NCBI GenBank assembly: GCA_026931725.1
Contig: JAIXLE010000166.1
Location: 1-57,765, forward strand
Reading direction: 5' to 3'
Origin: Bacteroidales bacterium
Lineage (GTDB): Bacteria > Planctomycetota > Planctomycetia > Gemmatales > Gemmataceae
DNA length: 57,765 nt
This document shows positions 1 to 8,883 of this stretch, piece by piece. Numbering within the stretch: the first letter of the stretch is position 1; each line of letters opens with the position of its first letter. The translations under genes and the position numbers were made by a program. The notes beneath the pieces are model-generated. The model was not told the DNA's origin, searched no databases, and saw only the letters and a program-made list of their open reading frames with translations.

Positions 1-952
1 CTTCTTCCCAAGCATTGGTGATACGGCGAGCGATCTCCTGTTTGCGGGTGAGTCCGCGGAGTTTCCGCATCCGTTCCTCGGCCGCGTGACGGTACATCAG
101 GTGCGGTGATTGATCGCCCGCGGCTCCGGTCCAGGGGATCACAGCGAGGTTTTCCCCATATTTGGCGTGCAGATTCTCTCGAACTTCATGCCAGAAATCC
201 GCATCAATGACGGATAAACCCTCGACTTCCTGAGATGGACAGGCGACATTGACGGCTGTCGCAATCAGTTGATTGTCCTGATTCCAGAAGAACAGCACCT
301 CGACACCGTCATCTTCATGGCCTTCCAGACCACGGAAGTTCGGGTTGTTGGTTTTGCCATACATGGCGGACGTTCCGTTGGCGTACCAGGAACGCCGGTT
401 GGTGGCGACTTCGGCATGCCCCAGGCCGTAGCCCATTTTGGCGGGTTGGCGCGCCTTCCAGGCCGTCGTAGCGGCATCGACAATCTGATCGGCCAGGAAG
501 TTGACATAAGCCGATGGCCGCATCACACCGTCTGCGGTGAGCCCTTCGTACTTGCCTTCTTCCGTCACGGGGGCCGTGTGCGTGTGCGTGGCACTCAGAA
601 TGATCTTGAGTGTGGGAAAATCGGGCAACTTGGCCTTGAGCCGCTCATGGACCAGATTGTGAACACCGGGTCGGATGGCGACGAGATCACATGCGACAAA
701 GATGGCTTGATCGAGCGATTTCTCCCCATCGCGGGATTCCAACGCGAGCGCGGAAGCCAGGCACGGAGCCGCGACGGATCGGGAAATTCGCGTCCGCATC
801 TGGCCATCGAGGCCAACGGGTTGATCCGGCGTGATGCTCTTGATCGCGGCACCGACATGCAAATCCGCAGCCGATAGGGATGCTCCGGGAAGCAGGAGCA
901 GGAGAAGACAGGCTGATTGTCGGGCGCGGTTTCTCCAAGAACTGTTGTTCAT
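1..952 (-). CDS. Neutral/alkaline non-lysosomal ceramidase-like exported protein (3' part beyond window)
   Basis: The frame is open from the ATG at 952 to the window edge, about 317 codons, so the C-terminus is missing. The N-terminus MNNSSWRNRARQSACLLLLL is a signal peptide ending near LSAADL. The mature part starts with VGAAIKSITPDQPVGLDGQM, followed by FVACDLVAIRPGVHN, the His-rich LSATHTHTAP and later WTGAAGDQSPHLMYR. These are the usual landmarks of the ceramidase-type hydrolases common in planctomycetes, where the HTHTAP histidines bind zinc in the family. True ceramidase activity is not implied, since many such planctomycete proteins have unknown substrates. It is divergent from queG. 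Confidence 0.75.
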   Translation of the reverse strand, partial: MNNSSWRNRARQSACLLLLLLPGASLSAADLHVGAAIKSITPDQPVGLDGQMRTRISRSVAAPCLASALALESRDGEKSLDQAIFVACDLVAIRPGVHNLVHERLKAKLPDFPTLKIILSATHTHTAPVTEEGKYEGLTADGVMRPSAYVNFLADQIVDAATTAWKARQPAKMGYGLGHAEVATNRRSWYANGTSAMYGKTNNPNFRGLEGHEDDGVEVLFFWNQDNQLIATAVNVACPSQEVEGLSVIDADFWHEVRENLHAKYGENLAVIPWTGAAGDQSPHLMYRHAAEERMRKLRGLTRKQEIARRITNAWEE

Positions 953-1077
953 GAGTACTCCGGGGTAAGCTGTGCGGATGAGAACAAATGGCGGGAAGGA
1001 GCCGAGTCCGTGAAATCCTTCTTTCACGTTTAGCTCAATCCTGCTCAATGGCCAGAGGCACGGAATAGACTGAAGGC

Positions 1078-2130
1078 ATGGAACCGATTGAATCGCGATT
1101 GAAAGCCCGAGCCGGTGAATTGGGCTTCACCCTGTCTGGCATTGCCCCGGCCACGGAACCGGATGGTTTTGCCCGTTACGCGGCTTGGCTGGATGCGGGG
1201 TACGCGGGCACGATGAGCTATCTGCACAGGCACCGAGAAAATCGCCAACATCCCCGGCCGATCGTGCCGGGGGTTCGCAGTGTGCTCATGCTGGCGTTTG
1301 AGTACGGTCAACCGCATTCCGACGCGACACCGACCGCAGAACCACACCAAGGCCGAGTCGCAGCGTATGCCCGCGGTCCAGACTATCATCGTCTCATCTG
1401 GGACCGGCAAAACGAACTCGCGGCATGGTTAATGGCGGAAGTGCCGGGCTGTCGGGCTTTTGGAGTGTCCGACACGGCTCCGCTTCTCGAACGGGATTTT
1501 GCACGGCGAGCCGGACTCGGATGGTTCGGCAAAAATACCATGCTCATCAACAAACGCCGGGGCAGTTACTTCTTCCTGGGTGGATTGCTGACCGACCTGG
1601 AATTGATGCCGGATTCACCACACGCTACCCAGCATTGCGGCACCTGTACGAACTGCTTGGATGCCTGCCCGACGGGGGCGCTTCTCGAACCGGGGATGCT
1701 CGATGCTCGCAAGTGCATCAGCTATTTGACGATTGAATATCGTGGCACCATTGCCGATGCAGACAAGAGTCTGGTGGGGGACTGGCTATGGGGCTGCGAT
1801 GTCTGTCAGGAGGTTTGCCCGTGGAATCGTGAACCGCACGCGGGACCGTTTCCGACCGATCCGGCATTGGCCACACTCGATCCGATCGCGTTGTTGAGGT
1901 TGACGGATGCCCAGTTCCGGCAACGGTTTCGGGGAACCGTGTTCTTTCGCGGCAAACGGTCGGGATTATTGCGGAATGCCGCGATCGTATTGGGGAACTG
2001 CGGGGATGATCGGGCACTGCCAATTTTGAGCCAAGCCGCGAACGACCCGGACCCCGTGATTGCAGAAGCCGCCCGCTGGGCGGTGTCGGAAATTCAGTCA
2101 CGCACGGGCATCGCCACCGCGATGGAGTGA
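1078..2130 (+). CDS. queG: Epoxyqueuosine reductase QueG
   Basis: A cobalamin-dependent iron-sulfur enzyme that reduces epoxyqueuosine to queuosine at tRNA position 34, acting in the cytoplasm. At 350 residues it is slightly short for the family. The conserved SDTAPLLERDFA stretch carries the catalytic Asp region. It is followed by GWFGKNTMLI and two ferredoxin-type cysteine clusters, CGTCTNCLDACPTGA and CDVCQEVCPWN, which bind two 4Fe-4S centres. The C-terminus (RNAAIVLGNCGD, ALPILSQAANDPDPVIAEAARWAV) is a short HEAT-like segment typical of QueG. The ATG at 1078 fits the known N-terminus. It is a single gene; the pseudopilin follows after 85 bp. Confidence 0.95.
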   Translation: MEPIESRLKARAGELGFTLSGIAPATEPDGFARYAAWLDAGYAGTMSYLHRHRENRQHPRPIVPGVRSVLMLAFEYGQPHSDATPTAEPHQGRVAAYARGPDYHRLIWDRQNELAAWLMAEVPGCRAFGVSDTAPLLERDFARRAGLGWFGKNTMLINKRRGSYFFLGGLLTDLELMPDSPHATQHCGTCTNCLDACPTGALLEPGMLDARKCISYLTIEYRGTIADADKSLVGDWLWGCDVCQEVCPWNREPHAGPFPTDPALATLDPIALLRLTDAQFRQRFRGTVFFRGKRSGLLRNAAIVLGNCGDDRALPILSQAANDPDPVIAEAARWAVSEIQSRTGIATAME

Positions 2131-2215
2131 GTTTGTGTCATGACTCACCATCCATTAACAACCACTTGTCTATACTGCAATCGTTGAGACTCGCAACTTC
2201 GCTGGGAGTGGTACA

Positions 2216-2617
2216 GTGTTAGCTCTCCATGAAACCGCGCAAACTGCGTGGCGGCGGGCGTTTACGATTTATGAACTCGCCACGGTGTGTGGCCTCGTCG
2301 CCGGACTGTTCGGGATGATTGGTGTCTCGATCGTTGATTATGTCAAAGACCGGAAAGTCGAGCAAGCACGGCGGGACTGTCAGATTCTAGCAACGGCCTG
2401 TGAATGGTATGCGGACCAGAACCCGGATCAGTCGCTAGACCATTTCTCGGTTCTACTGTCGGAAACCCGGTGTGGTAAGCCGATCGTTCCTGCAACTTTA
2501 TCTGGGTTTGTTGACCCGTGGGGGCAACCGTATCAATTGCACACGGAAGAAGCCATGCCGGGGGTTCGTTTTCGCGTGAGTACGGTCACACCGAGTGGGG
2601 TTGAAATATCGAACTAA
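2216..2617 (+). CDS. Type II secretion/prepilin-type pseudopilin (GspG-like)
   Basis: A 133-residue protein that starts with GTG; the sequence GGGAGTGG lies just upstream. Near residue 16 it has AFTIYELATV, which matches the prepilin cleavage motif with the required Glu at +5, and then a hydrophobic helix (VCGLVAGLFGMIGVSIV). The C-terminal half contains VDPWGQPYQL, the conserved DPWGxPYxL motif of GspG-like major pseudopilins. It probably sits in the inner membrane or a pseudopilus after processing. No other secretion gene is adjacent, so its system is encoded elsewhere. The start is uncertain. Confidence 0.7.
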   Translation: MLALHETAQTAWRRAFTIYELATVCGLVAGLFGMIGVSIVDYVKDRKVEQARRDCQILATACEWYADQNPDQSLDHFSVLLSETRCGKPIVPATLSGFVDPWGQPYQLHTEEAMPGVRFRVSTVTPSGVEISN

Positions 2618-2737
2618 TTTTTGATAGTGGTTCTGTCACAGCGTGAGAAGGGCCAATCGCAGACTGTATTTCATCGAGCAGTTGGGGTAAATTCTGAGAC
2701 AAGAATAGATTCGGTTCTTGTTCCTCGGATGATTACC

Positions 2738-4705
2738 ATGTCGCGTGTTTTGGCCGGTTCGGTTCTGATCGTGTTCCTCTCACACGGCGTGGCGGCTGAA
2801 CTGACCCCATTGCGGTATCATCACCCCGGATTGGCCGTGGACTTAGGCGTAGGTTTGTGGGCTTGGCCGATTCCCGTGGATGTCGATGGTGATGGTGACT
2901 ACGATCTGATCGTGAGTTGCCCGGATAAACCGTCCAATGGGATTTGGTTCTTCGAGAATACCACTGGTGATACCGCTCGGCAGGCGATGCCGATATTCCA
3001 GCCGCCTCAGCGTTTGAGTGCGACCGTTCACTACGTCATGCCGAGTTGGGTTGATGGGCAACTCCGGGTACTCTCGCCAGGATTTGAGTATCCGCAATTC
3101 CGGCAAGCCGGGTTACAGAAACGAACACGGTTGCCGGTTCCCGCCAACTGGTACAAACCCCGTTGGAAACAGCCCAAAGGGCCAAAGGTCCGCCATAATC
3201 AGTGGCGGTACGCGGATTACGATGGCGATGGTGTCGCTGATCTTGTCGTGGGAATCGAAGATTGGAGCGATTACGGTTGGGATGATGCCTGGAATGAACG
3301 GGGCGAATGGAAGAATGGACCTTTGCACGGTTTCGTCTTCGTTCTGCGGAACACGGGGACGAACGCTGCGCCGGAGTATGCGGACCCTGTGCAGATTGAG
3401 GCGGACGGTAAACTGATAGACACTTTTGGCTGTCCATCACCGAATTTTGTTGACGGCGATGGTGATGGTGATCTCGACCTCATCTGCGGTGAGTTTCTTG
3501 ATGGATTTACTTACTTTCAGAATATCGGAACGCGGACTCGGCCCCGTTACGCGGCGGGGGTTCGGCTACAGACACCGAATGGCCAACCGCTCGTGATGGA
3601 TTTGGAAATGATCGTGCCCGTGGCTTTTGACTGGGATCGCGATGGCCACCCAGACCTGATCGTCGGTGATGAAGATGGCCGCGTGGCATTCGTGCGGAAT
3701 ACAGGTTCTCGCACAACCGCCGGGGTGCCGCTTTTTGAGGCTCCGCGTTACTTCCAGCAGCGGGCCGATACGCTCAAGTGTGGGGCATTGGCCACCCCCG
3801 TCGGCGTGGACTGGGACGGCGACGGGGACACGGACATCGTCTCCGGGAACACGGCTGGTTACATCGAGATTTTTGAGAATCTCAGTGGTCCAAAGGTCGC
3901 GGAACCGAAGTGGGCCGCCCCCAAAAAACTGCTGGTGAATGGCCAACCGTTTCGGGTCATGGCTGGCCCGAATGGCAGCATCCAAGGACCAGCCGAGGCG
4001 AAATGGGGGTATACCACCCTACAGGTCGCTGACTGGGACCAGGACGGCAAATTGGATGTCGTCTTCAACTCGATTCGGGGTCGGGTGCAGTGGCTCAGGA
4101 ACATGGGCTCACGATCGCAGCCTCGGTTTGCTCCTCCCCAGCTTGTACAGGTGGAATGGCCGGGCGATGCCCCGAAACCGGGCTGGGAATGGCAAGCCAC
4201 CATCGGCAAAGAATTGGTCACACAATGGCGAACCACACCCGTTGTGTACGATCTCAACCGCGATGGTCTGCTCGATCTGGTCATGTTGGATACGGAAGGT
4301 TATTTGTCCTTTTATGAACGATCTCGCCAGGGTGGAAAGCGCATTCTCTTGCCGCCACGCCGCGCGTTGACGAATCCATCCGGGGCACCGCTTCGCTTCA
4401 ATGCAGGGACCGCCGGGAAGAGTGGACGCCGCAAATTGTGCCTCACCGATTGGGACGGCGATGGAATCCCGGATATTCTGTTGAACTCCACCAGTGCGGA
4501 TCTTTACCGAGGGATGGGACAGCACGAAGGCCAGTGGCGGTACGAACGCATCGGGCCGCTCGTGGAACAGAACATCGAAGGGCATGATGTGAGCCCCACC
4601 GTGGTCGATTTCGATGGGGATGGCGTGCCGGATTTCCTGGGCGGCGCGGAGGATGGCCGATTCTACTTCCTCCGCAATCCGCGCTCAGTGGTCAAGGCAC
4701 CGTAA
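2738..4705 (+). CDS. Exported FG-GAP/VCBS repeat protein
   Basis: About 655 residues counted from the ATG at 2738, chosen because MSRVLAGSVLIVFLSHGVAA is a clean signal peptide; an ATG at 2729 is also in frame. The mature part has at least nine DxDxDGxxD calcium-binding loops, for example DVDGDGDYD, DYDGDGVAD, DGDGDGDLD, DWDRDGHPD, DWDGDGDTD, DWDQDGKLD, DWDGDGIPD and DFDGDGVPD. Each is followed by a hydrophobic LIVG-type strand and phrases such as FVRNTGS, as in FG-GAP beta-propellers. The protein is probably periplasmic or surface-located, with an unknown ligand. Its last 14 bases overlap the end of the convergent dehydrogenase gene. Confidence 0.85.
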   Translation: MSRVLAGSVLIVFLSHGVAAELTPLRYHHPGLAVDLGVGLWAWPIPVDVDGDGDYDLIVSCPDKPSNGIWFFENTTGDTARQAMPIFQPPQRLSATVHYVMPSWVDGQLRVLSPGFEYPQFRQAGLQKRTRLPVPANWYKPRWKQPKGPKVRHNQWRYADYDGDGVADLVVGIEDWSDYGWDDAWNERGEWKNGPLHGFVFVLRNTGTNAAPEYADPVQIEADGKLIDTFGCPSPNFVDGDGDGDLDLICGEFLDGFTYFQNIGTRTRPRYAAGVRLQTPNGQPLVMDLEMIVPVAFDWDRDGHPDLIVGDEDGRVAFVRNTGSRTTAGVPLFEAPRYFQQRADTLKCGALATPVGVDWDGDGDTDIVSGNTAGYIEIFENLSGPKVAEPKWAAPKKLLVNGQPFRVMAGPNGSIQGPAEAKWGYTTLQVADWDQDGKLDVVFNSIRGRVQWLRNMGSRSQPRFAPPQLVQVEWPGDAPKPGWEWQATIGKELVTQWRTTPVVYDLNRDGLLDLVMLDTEGYLSFYERSRQGGKRILLPPRRALTNPSGAPLRFNAGTAGKSGRRKLCLTDWDGDGIPDILLNSTSADLYRGMGQHEGQWRYERIGPLVEQNIEGHDVSPTVVDFDGDGVPDFLGGAEDGRFYFLRNPRSVVKAP

Positions 4706-5705
4706 TGACGACTTTGCCGAAGTGGCTTCCCGAGGCGAGGTGTGAAAATGCGGCCTCAGCTTCGGAGAAACCGAAAACTCGGTCCATCACGGGACGGATC
4801 GTTTTTTCGGTGAGGAACCGATTCATCGCCTCGAAGTCTGCCCGACTGCCCACATAGATGCCGTTGAGTGAGACGTTGCGACCCAAAAGCGGGAACAGGC
4901 TTTCCGTGGGTGGGCCAAACCCGGTTAGCACGCCGATCAACGCAATCGTTCCCCCAGCCGCGACCGCGTTCATCGAGCGGCCCAGTGTTCCCGGCCCGCC
5001 GACTTCGATTATATGATCGGCACCACGTCCGTTGGTTTGGTTCCAGACTTCTTTGTCCCAATCAACATGCGTGCGATAGTTCACGGTGTGGCTCGCACCC
5101 AGTGATCGGGCACGGGCCAGTTTGTGATCGTCAGATGAAGTGATGATAACCTTCGCACCGAGAGCAACCCCGAATTGCAGGGCAAACACGGATACACCGC
5201 CGGTGCCGAGTGTCAGCAGGGTGTCACCGGGTTGCAATCCGCCGCGTGTAGTCAGGGAGTACCAGGCTGTGAGGGCCGCGCACGGCAAACATGCCGCTTC
5301 TTCAAAGCTCAGAAAATCCGGGATACGGACGATGCCGCCCGCCCGTAGCACGACTTCTTCCGCGAGCATCCCGTCGACGCTGCCGCCGAGATCCTGCTTG
5401 TGGTGTGACAGATCGAACCGGCCACCGTCCCAAGTCTGGAAGAAGCAACCCGCGACGCGATCTCCGGGTTTCCAGTCTGTGACATTCGTGCCAACTGCGA
5501 TAATTTCTCCGGCACCATCCGAGAGCGGAATACGGCCATCGACTTTTCGCTTGGCCAGATTGTGCAACGTAATGTGGTCCCGGTAATTCAACGAGGTGGC
5601 CCGGACCCGCACGACCACTTGATCCGGTCCCGGTGTCGGTGTGGGCCGTTCCTCGACCGCGAGGCGGTAGGTATCGCCAGCGGAGCGATAAACATAGGCT
5701 TTCAT
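4692..5705 (-). CDS. Medium-chain NAD(P)-dependent alcohol dehydrogenase / quinone oxidoreductase family
   Basis: A 337-residue protein starting MKAYVYRSAGDTYRL; the upstream in-frame extension lacks family similarity. It has the MDR GroES-like fold (SLNYRDH, DGAGEIIAVG, KPGDRVAG) and the nucleotide-binding motif TLGTGGVSVFALQFG. It ends with the usual MDRVFGFSEAEAAF and HFGKVVITVP. The catalytic-zinc cysteine position reads SLNYRD, so it resembles the zinc-independent quinone-oxidoreductase branch. It lies 14 bp downstream of the 2-hydroxyacid dehydrogenase gene on the same strand, so the two are probably co-transcribed. The substrate is unknown. Confidence 0.88.
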   Translation of the reverse strand: MKAYVYRSAGDTYRLAVEERPTPTPGPDQVVVRVRATSLNYRDHITLHNLAKRKVDGRIPLSDGAGEIIAVGTNVTDWKPGDRVAGCFFQTWDGGRFDLSHHKQDLGGSVDGMLAEEVVLRAGGIVRIPDFLSFEEAACLPCAALTAWYSLTTRGGLQPGDTLLTLGTGGVSVFALQFGVALGAKVIITSSDDHKLARARSLGASHTVNYRTHVDWDKEVWNQTNGRGADHIIEVGGPGTLGRSMNAVAAGGTIALIGVLTGFGPPTESLFPLLGRNVSLNGIYVGSRADFEAMNRFLTEKTIRPVMDRVFGFSEAEAAFSHLASGSHFGKVVITVP

Positions 5706-5719
5706 GGGATGTTCCTTCC

Positions 5720-6712
5720 TCACTTGTTCCAGCGTGGAGCCACTTCCGGGTTGATAAGCAGATCCGTCGGCCATTCGCCGCGGAACAGCTTGACGATGGC
5801 TTCGGCGGCCACGCGGGCCATATCGTCGCGGCTCTGAGAGTCGATTCCGGCGGTGTGGGCGGTGAAGATTGCATTCTTCAACCCGAGCAAGGGGAGATTA
5901 GCGGGCGGTGGTTCCTGTTCCAGCACATCTAGTGCCGCACCGGCGATGCGGTTGGCTTGTAGTGCTTCTGCCAAGTCGGTTTCCTGAATCACGCCGCCCC
6001 GTGCCGCATTGATGAGAAATGCAGTCGGTTTCATTAGGCCAATAGCACGAGCATTGATGAGATATTTTGTCTCCGTCGTCAGGGGAACGTGCAGCGTGAC
6101 GTAGTCACTGGTGCGGAGCAACTCATCGAGTGGCAGCATCGTGACCCCATGCATCTGAGCAAATGTCGGATCGGCATACGGATCGGTGGCGACGACCTTC
6201 ATGTCGAAAGCCTGGGCACGCCGACAGACCGATTTCCCGGTACGACCCAGGCCGATGATGCCGAGGGTGCGTGTCCGCAGTGAGAGCGTGGGTTTTCGCG
6301 GCCAGCCACCGGCTTTGATTTGCTCATTCTGGGAGATGAAGTTTTTCGTCAAAGCCAACATGAGGAGCAGCGTATGTTCGCCGACCGCGTCATGGTTGGT
6401 GCCGGGAGCGTTGGTGACGGCGATACCATATTCGGTGGCCGCCGCGACATCGACGGCATCGTAACCGACCCCGGCGCGCGCAATCAGTTTTAGCCCCGCC
6501 GCGGCTGCCTTGGCGATCACGGCACGGGTGTATGGTTCCGAACCCGCCAAGCTCGCCGTGCAACCGGGCACCTGTTCCAGCACTTCGGCTTCGACCATTT
6601 GGATGTTCCGCTTGGGGAACACCAGTTCAAAACCAGCGGCTTCCAGCATCGGGGCGTAAACAGGTTCGATCCCCTTGAGTTGAGCTGGGCCGATCATCAC
6701 CTTGGGTTTCAT
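5720..6712 (-). CDS. D-2-hydroxyacid dehydrogenase, phosphoglycerate dehydrogenase-like
   Basis: A 330-residue protein starting MKPKVMIGPAQL. It has the NAD-binding fingerprint TLGIIGLGRTGKSV, the catalytic Arg region INAARGGVI, a Glu in LDVLEQEPP, and the terminal His in FTAHTAGIDSQSRDDM. Annotation pipelines usually call this phosphoglycerate dehydrogenase. It lacks the C-terminal regulatory ACT domain of long SerA proteins, so a role in serine synthesis is not assured and another 2-hydroxyacid may be the substrate. The next gene, an MDR dehydrogenase, starts 14 bp after its stop, suggesting an operon. Confidence 0.88.
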   Translation of the reverse strand: MKPKVMIGPAQLKGIEPVYAPMLEAAGFELVFPKRNIQMVEAEVLEQVPGCTASLAGSEPYTRAVIAKAAAAGLKLIARAGVGYDAVDVAAATEYGIAVTNAPGTNHDAVGEHTLLLMLALTKNFISQNEQIKAGGWPRKPTLSLRTRTLGIIGLGRTGKSVCRRAQAFDMKVVATDPYADPTFAQMHGVTMLPLDELLRTSDYVTLHVPLTTETKYLINARAIGLMKPTAFLINAARGGVIQETDLAEALQANRIAGAALDVLEQEPPPANLPLLGLKNAIFTAHTAGIDSQSRDDMARVAAEAIVKLFRGEWPTDLLINPEVAPRWNK

Positions 6713-6910
6713 GGGGGTACGCTTGTCGAAAAGAGTAACGGAGGCGAATGCCGAGGAAGTGAAGTTGATATACGAGTTGCGGCCCGGTTCGGCGGGACCG
6801 TTTGAGACGGGCTTTTCGTCCGCGTGCCGGCGCGGTATAGACGGTTCTCTTGCGGTGGACCCGGAAGCTGTTCCCGTCAACTGCCAGGTATTGCAATGGA
6901 GAAAACCCCG

Positions 6911-7792
6911 ATGCGCCGTGTCGGCCTGACCCTAACCGCGTTGTTGTTCGCTGCCCCGGCTGTTCTGTCACAAACGCCGCCGTTCCCTGGTCAAACCGGT
7001 GGGCAGCGTGTCCCGGTCCCTGGTAGCGGCACGCCGATCGGGACGCAGCCGGGCGGCTTGCCCGCGCCGGTTCCCGCAACGGGGCCGGTCGATCCCAAGT
7101 TGAAAGCCCATCTCGACCAATGGGAAGGGATCATGCGGCAAATCACGAACTTTTACGGCACCTGCACACGGGTGAAAAAGCATCTCGTATTGGATAAGAA
7201 AGCCGAATATAACGGCACGCTCATTTGCATGAAGCCGAATCTGGCCCGGATGCGTATTGATCGGAAGGACAAACCGGAAGAGTATGTGGCCTACATTTGT
7301 AGTGGCCGCGCGGTTTACGAATACGATGGCAGCCAAAAAACACTGACGGAATACAAGCTCGCCAACGGTGGCGTGGGCGATAACTTGTTGCTTTCGTTCA
7401 TGTCCGGGACGATGACCGCGAATGATCTGCTTGGTCGCTTTGATATGAAACTGCTCAAGGAAGATCAGAACTATATTTACCTAGAAGTCCGTCCGCGTTT
7501 TCCACGGGATAAACAGGAATTCGAGTCGATGACGCTGGTGTTGTTTCAACCGAGCGTTCCGGGCGTGGCTTATTTGCCGCGAGCCGTCGTGATGCGGATG
7601 GCGAATGGCCAGGAAGAAGAACGCTGGGATTTCCCCCGGCCCGCAGTCAACGTCCCTGGTGTCAAGGCCCAGGATTTTGAGCCTGTTCAACCGCCGAAGG
7701 ATTGGAAAGTCCAGCAAGCCCAGCAACAGCCCCAACCGGGACCAACTGCACCACCCGGCCAACCGCGTGTGGCACGACCCGCCACGCCCTGA
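6911..7792 (+). CDS. Exported TIGR03009-family planctomycete protein
   Basis: About 293 residues from the ATG at 6911, which has GGAG nine bases upstream; an ATG at 6896 is also in frame. MRRVGLTLTALLFAAPAVLS is a signal peptide. A Pro/Gly-rich linker leads to a domain beginning LDQWEGIMRQITNFYGTCTRVKKHL and continuing through AYICSGRAVYEYDGSQKTL, SFMSGTMTANDLLGRFDMKL and WDFPRP. I recognise this as the planctomycete-specific TIGR03009 domain, probably with a LolA-like fold. The tail is rich in Gln and Pro. Its function is unknown. A rho-independent terminator follows at 7831-7862. Confidence 0.82.
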   Translation: MRRVGLTLTALLFAAPAVLSQTPPFPGQTGGQRVPVPGSGTPIGTQPGGLPAPVPATGPVDPKLKAHLDQWEGIMRQITNFYGTCTRVKKHLVLDKKAEYNGTLICMKPNLARMRIDRKDKPEEYVAYICSGRAVYEYDGSQKTLTEYKLANGGVGDNLLLSFMSGTMTANDLLGRFDMKLLKEDQNYIYLEVRPRFPRDKQEFESMTLVLFQPSVPGVAYLPRAVVMRMANGQEEERWDFPRPAVNVPGVKAQDFEPVQPPKDWKVQQAQQQPQPGPTAPPGQPRVARPATP

Positions 7793-7830
7793 CATACTTT
7801 GGGAACGAGACAGATTCCCAAGAATGCAAG

Positions 7831-7862
7831 AAACCTCGGCTTATGTGGCCGAGGTTTTTCTT
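7831..7862 (+). terminator. Rho-independent terminator after the TIGR03009 gene
   Basis: AAACCTCGGC pairs with GCCGAGGTTT across a 7-base loop (TTATGTG) and is followed by a T-run. It lies 39 bp after the stop at 7792. Confidence 0.85.
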
Positions 7863-7977
7863 TTCCTAATGTGTAATGTTGCGATTCGTGGTGGGTTCAT
7901 GATGATGATACCTACCAGCAATTCTGCTGGTGGATAGGATTCTGGCAAGTTTGTCTGGCTCCTGTTGAGGGATTTCC

Positions 7978-8691
7978 ATGCGTCGTAAGTGGACTTGGGT
8001 GGCTGCGTTGGTCGTCGCAATCGCTTTCGCGGGTTCCGCGGATGCCCAACCTGGGCAGGGGCGTCAGGGGGGAAGTTTTGGTGGTCGTGGTGGCGGCATC
8101 ATGATGCTCATCACGAATGCGGAAGTTCAAAAAGATATTAATCTGACCGACGATCAGAAAGATAAGCTCGCGTCTTGGTACGAATCCCATCAGGACAAGA
8201 TCGCGGCAAAGACCAAGGACATCCCCCGTAACGATTTCCGCAAGCGGATGGAACTCATGGCGGAACTCGGCAAAGAAGCGGAAAAAGATGTCGAAAAATT
8301 CCTGAAACCAGAACAAGTGCAACGTATCAAGCAGATCGGCCTCCAACTGCAAGGGAACCGTGCGCTCTCCTCCGAGACGGTTCAAAAACAACTCGGTGTG
8401 ACCGAAGAACAAAAAGAGAAATTCAACAAAATCAGCGAGGAAAGCCGTGAGGCGTTCCGCAAATCCTTCCAGCAAGGGCAGCGGCCCGACTTTGAGAAGA
8501 TGCGAGAATTGCAAAAAGCCAATGAAGAAAAGTATCAGGGGATTCTGACCAGCGACCAGAAAGCCAAGTGGAAGGAACTGGTTGGCGAACCGTTCGACAC
8601 GTCCAAACTCCGCCCACAACGCGGCCAAGGTGGCGAACGCCAGCAAGGTAGCCAACAACGCCGTCAGCGGGGTAACAATAACAATAACTAA
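7978..8691 (+). CDS. Exported LTxxQ-repeat protein (Spy/CpxP-like in style)
   Basis: A 237-residue protein; GAGGGA lies seven bases before the ATG. MRRKWTWVAALVVAIAFAGSADA is a signal peptide. A Gly/Arg/Gln-rich linker is followed by a charged helical region with three spaced motifs, INLTDDQKDKL, LGVTEEQKEKF and ILTSDQKAKW. These resemble the LTxxQ repeats of periplasmic Spy/CpxP proteins. The tail is low complexity (Arg/Gln, then Asn). It is probably periplasmic and helical. A chaperone or stress-sensing role is only an analogy, and sequence similarity outside the motif is weak. Confidence 0.7.
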   Translation: MRRKWTWVAALVVAIAFAGSADAQPGQGRQGGSFGGRGGGIMMLITNAEVQKDINLTDDQKDKLASWYESHQDKIAAKTKDIPRNDFRKRMELMAELGKEAEKDVEKFLKPEQVQRIKQIGLQLQGNRALSSETVQKQLGVTEEQKEKFNKISEESREAFRKSFQQGQRPDFEKMRELQKANEEKYQGILTSDQKAKWKELVGEPFDTSKLRPQRGQGGERQQGSQQRRQRGNNNNN

Positions 8692-8816
8692 TAGATTGAT
8701 GATTGCGTAACCATGAGAAAGACCCAGGGCGGTTGCCTTGGGGCTTTCGGCATTAGTCCTTGTCCAAAAAGCTACGGCGTGTTCTCGGTGGGTGAGCCAC
8801 ACAAGTCTATGCAATG

Positions 8817-8862
8817 AAAGACGCAGGGAAGACCAATTCCATCTTCCTGTCTCTGCGTTTTT
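8817..8862 (+). terminator. Rho-independent terminator between convergent genes
   Basis: AGACGCAG-GGAAGA pairs with TCTTCC-TGT-CTCTGCGT around a nine-base loop and runs into TTTTT. It separates the LTxxQ gene from the convergent dehydrogenase gene whose stop is at 8884. Confidence 0.75.
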
Positions 8863-8883
8863 GTGGCTCTGCGCGGGATGTAG

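Noticed and set aside
8718..8749. Weak hairpin with AAAG/CTTT ends after the LTxxQ gene
   Set aside because: The stem has several mismatches and a much better terminator lies at 8817-8862.
7912..8814. 300-codon open frame antisense to the LTxxQ gene
   Set aside because: It is Leu/Phe-rich shadow sequence created by the Lys/Glu-rich coding strand, and it crosses the terminator at 8817 side region.
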